A stretch of DNA of 64,000 bases, taken from NCBI GenBank assembly GCA_947589315.1, contig CANPZE010000013.1, positions 1 to 64,000 of the forward strand, written 5' to 3'. Below the pieces are notes generated by a model that saw only the letters and a program-made list of their open reading frames with translations, did not search any database and was not told the DNA's origin. Positions 58,645-64,000 of the stretch are shown here, one piece after another; position 1 is the stretch's first letter; the number at the start of each line of letters is the position of its first letter. This DNA comes from an uncultured Lachnospiraceae bacterium (lineage in GTDB: Bacteria > Bacillota > Clostridia > Lachnospirales > Lachnospiraceae). Made by a program: the position numbers and the translations under genes.

Positions 58645-60474
58645 ATGAAACGGGAAGATGTAAGAAATATAGCGATTATCGCCCATGTAGACCATGGAAA
58701 GACCACTTTGGTAGATGAGCTTTTGAAGCAGAGCGGCGTATTCCGCTCCAATCAGGAAGTAGCAGAGCGTGTTATGGATTCCGGCGATATTGAACGGGAA
58801 CGAGGAATTACTATTCTGTCCAAAAATACGGCTATCACATATAAAAATACCAAAATCAATATTATTGACACACCTGGCCATGCAGATTTTGGCGGCGAAG
58901 TCGAACGCGTATTAAAAATGGTAAATGGCGTTGTTCTGGTAGTAGACGCCTTTGAGGGCGCCATGCCCCAGACCAAGTTCGTGTTGAAAAAAGCTTTGGA
59001 ACTGGAACTTCCAGTAATCGTCTGTATCAATAAAATTGACCGGCCGGAGGCCCGTCCCGATGAAGTAGTAGATGAGGTTCTGGAACTGTTTATCGATCTG
59101 GATGCCAACGAAGAGCAGCTGGACTGCCCTTTTATATTTGCTTCTGCCAAAGAAGGCGTTGCCTCTTATAATGCAGAAGAAGCCGGTACAGATATGGTTC
59201 CCCTTTTTGACACGATCCTAGATTATATCCCTGCGCCGGAAGGCGATCCGGAGGCGGGTACCCAGGTACTGATCAGCACAATTGATTACAACGAATATGT
59301 AGGACGTATCGGAATTGGCAAAGTAGACAATGGTGCCGTACGGATCAACCAGGATATGGTTATTGTCAACCACCACGATCCTTCCAAAATGGAGAAAGTA
59401 AAGATCAGTAAGCTCTATGAATTCGATGGATTGCAGAAAGTGGAGGTCAAAGAAGCGGGCATCGGTTCCATCGTGGCTATTTCCGGTATTGCAGACATTC
59501 ATATTGGAGATACGCTTTGTTCTCCTGAGAATCCTATACCTATTCCCTTCCAGAAAATTTCCGAGCCTACCATTTCCATGCACTTTATGGTAAACGACAG
59601 CCCTCTGGCAGGACAGGAAGGAAAATTTGTCACCTCCCGCCATATCCGGGAGCGCCTGTTCAGCGAATTAAATTCCGATGTCAGCCTGCGGGTAGAGGAG
59701 ACCGAAAATACGGACAGTTTCAAGGTTTCCGGCCGCGGTGAACTGCATTTGTCTGTATTGATCGAAAACATGCGCCGGGAGGGCTATGAATTTGCGGTGA
59801 GTAAAGCAGAAGTCATCTACCGGACCGATGAACGTAACAAGAAGCTGGAACCCATGGAACGCGCTTATATAGATGTGCCGGAAGAATTTGCGGGAAGCGT
59901 TATTGAAAAATTGAGCAACCGGAAAGGCGAATTACAGGGGATGGGTTCGATCGGCGGCGGTTTCACCCGCCTGGAATTTATCATTCCTTCCCGGGGGTTG
60001 ATCGGTTACCGCGGAGAATTCCTTACCGACACGAAGGGCAATGGAATCCTGAATACGGTATTTGAAGAGTACGGACCATACAAGGGAGACATTGCCTATC
60101 GGAAACAGGGTTCTCTGATCGCCTTTGAGTCCGGTGAAACTGTGACCTACGGCCTGTTCAGCGCCCAGGAGCGCGGCACCCTGTTTGTGGGGCCTGGCGA
60201 AAAGGTATACGCCGGTATGGTTATCGGACAAAACGGAAAAGCAGAGGATATTGAATTGAATGTATGCAAGACAAAACATCTGACCAATACCCGTTCCTCC
60301 TCTGCTGATGATGCGCTCAAGCTGGTGCCGCCCAAAAGGCTGAGCCTGGAAGAAGCGCTGGAATTTATTGACACCGATGAACTCTTAGAGATTACGCCGA
60401 AGAATCTCCGTATCCGCAAAAAAATCCTGGATTCTACCCAACGATTCCGGGCCAAGAAAAACAGCCAGGGATAA
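58645..60474 (+). CDS. typA: Ribosome-associated GTPase TypA/BipA
   Basis: Translational GTPase helping 50S assembly at low temperature or stress. 609 residues: AHVDHGKTTLVDELLKQSGV (P-loop), RERGITILSKNTAI (switch I), DTPGHADFGGEVERVLKMVN, and NKIDRPEARP for guanine specificity. EF-G-like domains II, III and V and a TypA-specific C-terminus (SLEEALEFIDTDELLEITPK) follow. AGGAGG precedes the ATG. Monocistronic. Confidence 0.97.
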   Translation: MKREDVRNIAIIAHVDHGKTTLVDELLKQSGVFRSNQEVAERVMDSGDIERERGITILSKNTAITYKNTKINIIDTPGHADFGGEVERVLKMVNGVVLVVDAFEGAMPQTKFVLKKALELELPVIVCINKIDRPEARPDEVVDEVLELFIDLDANEEQLDCPFIFASAKEGVASYNAEEAGTDMVPLFDTILDYIPAPEGDPEAGTQVLISTIDYNEYVGRIGIGKVDNGAVRINQDMVIVNHHDPSKMEKVKISKLYEFDGLQKVEVKEAGIGSIVAISGIADIHIGDTLCSPENPIPIPFQKISEPTISMHFMVNDSPLAGQEGKFVTSRHIRERLFSELNSDVSLRVEETENTDSFKVSGRGELHLSVLIENMRREGYEFAVSKAEVIYRTDERNKKLEPMERAYIDVPEEFAGSVIEKLSNRKGELQGMGSIGGGFTRLEFIIPSRGLIGYRGEFLTDTKGNGILNTVFEEYGPYKGDIAYRKQGSLIAFESGETVTYGLFSAQERGTLFVGPGEKVYAGMVIGQNGKAEDIELNVCKTKHLTNTRSSSADDALKLVPPKRLSLEEALEFIDTDELLEITPKNLRIRKKILDSTQRFRAKKNSQG

Positions 60475-60516
60475 AATCAGCTGCTTATGGCAAGTAGGGA
60501 ACAAAAAATTAATTGT

Positions 60517-60552
60517 TTCATCGGAAATGCCACAGCCGGCATCTCCGATGAA
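60517..60552. terminator. Hairpin between typA and flavodoxin genes
   Basis: TTCATCGGAAATGCC (60517-60531) pairs with GGCATCTCCGATGAA (60538-60552), one mismatch, around ACAGCC. On the minus strand an AATTTTTTG tract follows about 10 bases later, so it may terminate the leftward flavodoxin transcript and also fold at the typA end. Confidence 0.5.
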
Positions 60553-60659
60553 CATTTAGATTGATAAAAACTCCTTTGCCAAACTTGACCCTATTTCCAA
60601 AATCACAGATAAATGGCGTTAGTATCCTGATTTGTAATCCATTTTATCATCCTCCAATG

Positions 60660-61181
60660 CTATATAAGTCCGTTTACCTGAAACCACTTTTCAACCTTCG
60701 CCTTCGACTCTGACGCCTGACTTCCCGTGATCGGAAGCCCCTCCGTAACAGCAGCCCCTGCAGCGTATTTTTTCAAGTCGCTGACGCTCGAACCCATGCC
60801 GCTTCCCTCGTTCGTACAAAGTGGAAGAATTTTCTTTCCCGAAAAGTCAAATCTCTCTAAGAAAGTTACCACCGCCATGGGCATCGTCCCCCAATAATTA
60901 GGATAAGCAAGCACCACAGTATCATAATCCTCTATGCTATCGGGAACGCTTACAAGCTCAGGCCGCACATTTTCTTTTAGATCCTTCTTTGCCTCCTCGA
61001 TACAGGTCGTATAGACTGGCGAATACGGCTTCTTCATCACAATTTTGAATGTATCCGCTTCTATAAGCTCCTTCATGTGTCCCACCACGATTTCGGTATT
61101 TCCTACCTTCACATACCTCATTGCTCCACCAAAATAATTCTCATCTGCCCTTGAAAAAAATGCTATCAGCGTCTTTGCCAT
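60660..61181 (-). CDS. Flavodoxin
   Basis: 173 residues of the longer flavodoxin kind: KTLIAFFSRADENYFGGAMR (phosphate loop), VVLAYPNYWGTMPMAVVTFL (FMN loop), and LPLCTNEGSGMGSSVSDLKK. MAKTLIAFF is chosen because GGAGG lies 7 bases before it. It is divergent from a LysR gene, which probably controls it. Likely an electron carrier or quinone/nitro reductase partner. Confidence 0.92.
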   Translation of the reverse strand: MAKTLIAFFSRADENYFGGAMRYVKVGNTEIVVGHMKELIEADTFKIVMKKPYSPVYTTCIEEAKKDLKENVRPELVSVPDSIEDYDTVVLAYPNYWGTMPMAVVTFLERFDFSGKKILPLCTNEGSGMGSSVSDLKKYAAGAAVTEGLPITGSQASESKAKVEKWFQVNGLI

Positions 61182-61268
61182 TGTATAACCTCCGTTCATT
61201 TATTTGCTATTATCAGCTATTTGCTGTTTACATTCTCTCACAGAAATATTATAATGTCCAATAGAAAC

Positions 61269-61297
61269 ATTAAATATTCTATTTAATTATTAAATAT
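61269..61297. promoter_or_regulatory. Direct repeats ATTAAATAT in the LysR/flavodoxin gap
   Basis: ATTAAATAT occurs at 61269-61277 and 61289-61297, 20 bases apart (about two helical turns), in the 127-base divergent gap. LysR-type regulators bind AT-rich sites spaced this way. Identity is inferred. Confidence 0.35.
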
Positions 61298-61308
61298 CTG
61301 GAGGACTT

Positions 61309-62196
61309 ATGACATCAAAACAGATAGATTATTGCATAGAACTTGCAAGAACCGAAAGCTTTTCCAAGGGTGCGGAAAATTTGTTTGTCAGCCAGCCCAC
61401 ATTTTCCTATCAGATAAAGCTCCTTGAGGAAGAGGTGGGCTTCAAGATTTTTGAGAGAAACGGCAAGGGCGCTGCCCTAACCCCCGCAGGCGGGCAATTC
61501 GTACACTATCTGTCAGATATGCGTGATGATATGAAGCGGGCTATCGAGCAGGGACAGAATTTCAGCGCAAGATACCATGACAATATTACCATAAGCCTTA
61601 TGGTCCGCCAGGCTGTTTACTTCCTCCCGGAAGCCATTCGGATCTTCGAGAGCGAAAATCCCGGGGTTCAGATCACACCGAAGTTCCAATATGAGGGCGG
61701 CTTAGACAGCTTCCTAAAAAACGAATCGGATATCCTTTTCACCCTAAAAGAGCACACAAAACAGCTCGCAGGCAGTACCGTCCACGAGCTCTTTAACAGT
61801 CATATTTATCTGATCACTGACAGGGAAGACCCCCTGTCTGACAAAAACCTGATTACGGATGAGGATATCTATGGAAGGACACTGATGGTCGGAGGAGGCT
61901 CACCCGAACTTCTCCGCTCCGTACAGCAAAAACTCATATCCTCCGGGAAAATATCATACTTTAACAGTCCTGACCATGACAGTACACTGACCAATATAGC
62001 AGCCGGACATGGCATCTGTCTTGCGCCTGGATTCTTGAACGACCACAGTGGGCAATTCTCATGGATCCCCTACGACTGCGATAAAAGTTTTCCTTGCGTT
62101 TTATTAACGCACAAGAACGATACCCGTAAATCTTTGAAAATCTTTATAGAAATTTTGAAAAAACTGTATGATAAGGCTGTGGCGTTTCCGCTATAA
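61309..62196 (+). CDS. LysR-family transcriptional regulator
   Basis: 295 residues. N-terminal winged HTH (IDYCIELARTESFSKGAENL, FVSQPTFSYQIKLLEEEVGF) and a C-terminal effector domain from about 90 (ITISLMVRQAVYFLPEAIRI, GGGSPELLRSVQQ, GHGICLAPGFL). GGAGG precedes the ATG. Divergent from flavodoxin; the effector is not evident. Confidence 0.93.
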   Translation: MTSKQIDYCIELARTESFSKGAENLFVSQPTFSYQIKLLEEEVGFKIFERNGKGAALTPAGGQFVHYLSDMRDDMKRAIEQGQNFSARYHDNITISLMVRQAVYFLPEAIRIFESENPGVQITPKFQYEGGLDSFLKNESDILFTLKEHTKQLAGSTVHELFNSHIYLITDREDPLSDKNLITDEDIYGRTLMVGGGSPELLRSVQQKLISSGKISYFNSPDHDSTLTNIAAGHGICLAPGFLNDHSGQFSWIPYDCDKSFPCVLLTHKNDTRKSLKIFIEILKKLYDKAVAFPL

Positions 62197-62291
62197 ACGA
62201 TATCCACCCTATCTCCTAATTCTAAATTTCCCCTCTTAGAACGTGTTCTTTCCAGAAGACGTTCTGGCATACACGGCTCCCCTTACTAAGA

Positions 62292-63590
62292 TCAGCTGTC
62301 CTCTTCTATATAAATAATTTTATCTGCAGCATCGTCTAAAATGCAGACAGAAAAGCTCATACTGCCTCTTTTTGTAATTTTTCTGTAATCATAATGAGAA
62401 GCTGCTTTCTCATGACGATCATAAAATAAGTAATACCCTCTCTTGGGCATTTCAAAATCTAACGGCAGTAAGTATGTGCTTAATAAAGCTTCTACGCTCA
62501 GGAATTTCATAGGAAATTTTTTCCAGTGCTTTTCTGTCACCAGCTTCTCTTTTATTGCCTTATATTCTTTATGGGAATACTGAAGTTCCAACAGCGCATC
62601 GCCTTCTCCCCAGAAAACCCCTTTAGTATCAGACAATCTGACTACATGTTCCATTCCCAGATCCAAACCGAGGATCTTCTTTGCCCTGGCTAAATAATCA
62701 TTATCAACAGATTTTCCATCCTCGTGATATTCCATTTTCCATACCTGATATAATTCAGAGGGGTTCAAACAACTGTAAAAAATCCTGATCTCCCCGCCGC
62801 TTTTTAAATCATATATGGCGCATGACTCTGGAAAATTGGGACTCCCCTGCCATCTTTCCGACTGCCTGCCTTTCAGAGTATTTTGCACCTGGAGTTTGTC
62901 CATTCCAATTGCCACATGCAGGAAATCTACAATACTTTCAAAATCTTCAACATATTTATAATTGTCCGGTTGGAGCGTCTTTACCAACAATCTGTTATTC
63001 TCTCTATAAGCATCCTTTGACTCCTGGATAAGCTGCTTATCCTTAGATGTCTCCTTAATTTTCTTCCGCTTTTTCCCAAGTATTTTGGATATCCCGGAAT
63101 AATCTTTATTCCACAGTTTTTCCTGTTTCAGTTGATTTTTTTCCAAGGTCAGATAACGATACCACTCATAACCTCCTCCCACGGAATAGATAAATATCCC
63201 CGGACAGGACGGATTATCCGAAACCAGAAACCGGGTTGTCCCAGATCCAAAATCATTCCTGCCTACTTTGACAACTGTATCCTTATATGTATAAATGGTC
63301 ACTTTCAGTCCATTCTTGAGAATGATCAGTTCCGGAACCCCACTGGCATCCAGATCCCGTACAGAGAATTCATAGATGGTATGGGAGTTTTCTTTATTCT
63401 TTTTATAGAAAGCTTCCAGAAATGTCTCATAGGCATTCTGCCATCCTTCCTTTGCGTCAGCCTCATCAACCGCCTCCTCCGAAACATCCTCCGCATTATT
63501 ATCTTTTGATCCCTGTTGATTGCTGGCGCAGCCGGTAAATACCAGAAAAAATGCCATAAGTCCTGAAAACAGCATATATTTTATTTTCAT
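62292..63590 (-). CDS. Lipoprotein of unknown function
   Basis: About 432 residues. Lipoprotein signal (MKIKYMLFSGLMAFFLVFTG with the cysteine next), an acidic linker, then a domain opening FSVRDLDASGVPELIILKNG, a D-x-D-x-S/N-G loop as in the lipoprotein near 45 kb. The central part is lysine rich. No enzyme motif. MKIKYML is chosen because AGGA lies 8 bases before it. Members are common in Lachnospiraceae and often uncharacterised. Confidence 0.72.
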   Translation of the reverse strand: MKIKYMLFSGLMAFFLVFTGCASNQQGSKDNNAEDVSEEAVDEADAKEGWQNAYETFLEAFYKKNKENSHTIYEFSVRDLDASGVPELIILKNGLKVTIYTYKDTVVKVGRNDFGSGTTRFLVSDNPSCPGIFIYSVGGGYEWYRYLTLEKNQLKQEKLWNKDYSGISKILGKKRKKIKETSKDKQLIQESKDAYRENNRLLVKTLQPDNYKYVEDFESIVDFLHVAIGMDKLQVQNTLKGRQSERWQGSPNFPESCAIYDLKSGGEIRIFYSCLNPSELYQVWKMEYHEDGKSVDNDYLARAKKILGLDLGMEHVVRLSDTKGVFWGEGDALLELQYSHKEYKAIKEKLVTEKHWKKFPMKFLSVEALLSTYLLPLDFEMPKRGYYLFYDRHEKAASHYDYRKITKRGSMSFSVCILDDAADKIIYIEEDS

Positions 63591-63626
63591 AAATTTTTCC
63601 TTTCTGTAAAAACAAAAATCCATTTC

Positions 63627-63662
63627 CAAGGCGCCATTGATCCCCTGATCAATAGCGCCTTG
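63627..63662 (-). terminator. Long hairpin upstream of the lipoprotein gene
   Basis: CAAGGCGC plus ATTGATC pairs with GATCAAT plus GCGCCTTG, one mismatch, around CCCT. On the minus strand GGAAATGGATTTTTGTTTTT follows, so it resembles a terminator read leftward only 37 bases before the lipoprotein start. It may end an upstream leftward transcript or attenuate this gene. Confidence 0.5.
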
Positions 63663-63831
63663 TCCCGCATAACAATCCGAATAATATTATCTATCTATAC
63701 TAATCTTACTATCCTTACAAATCAAGTCCATATATGTTATTCTCCATATTCCTCATCTCCGATATTCTAATATAAATTGCAAAAGACCCACGGCTCAAAT
63801 GAATGAGTCAAGAGTCCTGTATAACACTTCT

Positions 63832-63999
63832 TTATACATTCTGCCCATCAAAGAATTCTTCTGCCAAGCTAATATATTCCGGACGTTCTTTCCGATCCCC
63901 TGTATATCTTACATACAGTTCTGGTCTTGGAGGTTTGATTTTTTTACTCTTGTATTCCAGCTCGATTGCGCTTCATCACTCTGGATGCAGGGTTTTGTA
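63832..63999 (-). pseudogene. Decayed fragment of an Rpn-type putative nuclease/transposase
   Basis: Reading leftward, the frame gives KKIKPPRPELYVRYTGDRK and ERPEYISLAEEFFDGQNV then a stop. That block resembles the internal PRPELYVxYTGDRKxRPExISLxEEFF segment of Rpn-like PD-(D/E)XK proteins abundant in Lachnospiraceae. Two stops lie in frame just before it (63973-63978), and it stops where intact proteins continue, so only a fragment survives. Recognition is by motif only; the window edge prevents further tracing. Confidence 0.5.
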
Positions 64000-64000
64000 T

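Overview
The window looks like the chromosome of a motile member of the Lachnospiraceae (Clostridia, Bacillota). The basis is indirect: strong AGGAGG-type ribosome sites, sigma-A promoters with 16-17 bp spacers, a T-box leader in front of thrS, a class I cyclic-di-GMP riboswitch, a 6S RNA of Firmicute type, a flagellin gene beside a DUF6240 protein, the pairs greA-lysS and dapA-dapB, and queH/typA genes of clostridial type. No species is assigned.

Layout. 1-1230 is an accessory remnant: a frameshifted small Cro/C1-type regulator and one unrecognised ORF. 1.2-10.5 kb is housekeeping: greA-lysS, a sialate-O-acetylesterase-like enzyme, a DUF5050 membrane-anchored protein, and a metH-glycosyltransferase-folB/folK operon. 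10.5-19.6 kb holds an ABC-F ATPase, a LacI-type-sensor/GGDEF protein whose reading frame is broken and which sits behind a c-di-GMP riboswitch, tRNA-Trp, a CgeB-like protein, an M29-type peptidase, an HMGL-like aldolase and a conserved 71-aa ORF. 19.6-23.2 kb holds 6S RNA, an OmpR/HK two-component pair and a secreted Ig-like protein. 23.2-29.3 kb holds rfbC-rfbD, a MerR-like coiled-coil protein with a membrane protein, a rhomboid protease, a flavodoxin/SCP2 protein and a HIT protein. 29.4-36.2 kb holds malQ, fliS, flagellin and a FliK-like DUF6240 protein, all leftward. 36.3-48.5 kb holds thrS with its T-box and an overlapping MFS gene, a sirtuin, a TSCPD protein, a csoR-copA copper operon with operator, a lipoprotein, pyk and a NarL-type two-component system. 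48.6-54 kb holds an ABC exporter shaped like LnrLMN, then an ECF sigma/anti-sigma/membrane-protein operon. 54.1-60.5 kb holds queH, cvpA, dapB, dapA, an ATP:corrinoid adenosyltransferase, a two-OB-fold ssb-like gene and typA. 60.6-64 kb holds flavodoxin with a divergent LysR, a lipoprotein and a decayed Rpn-type fragment at the edge.

How the parts connect. Cobalamin-dependent MetH and the corrinoid adenosyltransferase both imply B12 use. The csoR-copA operon is a complete copper export switch, with a CopZ-like domain fused to the end of the pump. The NarL-type kinase/regulator pair is divergent from an ATPase plus two ABC-2 permeases, with a dyad between them. The riboswitch and the GGDEF gene form a possible c-di-GMP feedback loop that the frameshift would break.

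No clearly novel defence island, CRISPR array, prophage or intact mobile element was found. The best leads are the riboswitch/broken diguanylate cyclase, the RacA-like DNA-binding protein paired with a membrane protein, the CopA-CopZ fusion with an internal start, and the ECF and Lnr-like envelope modules.
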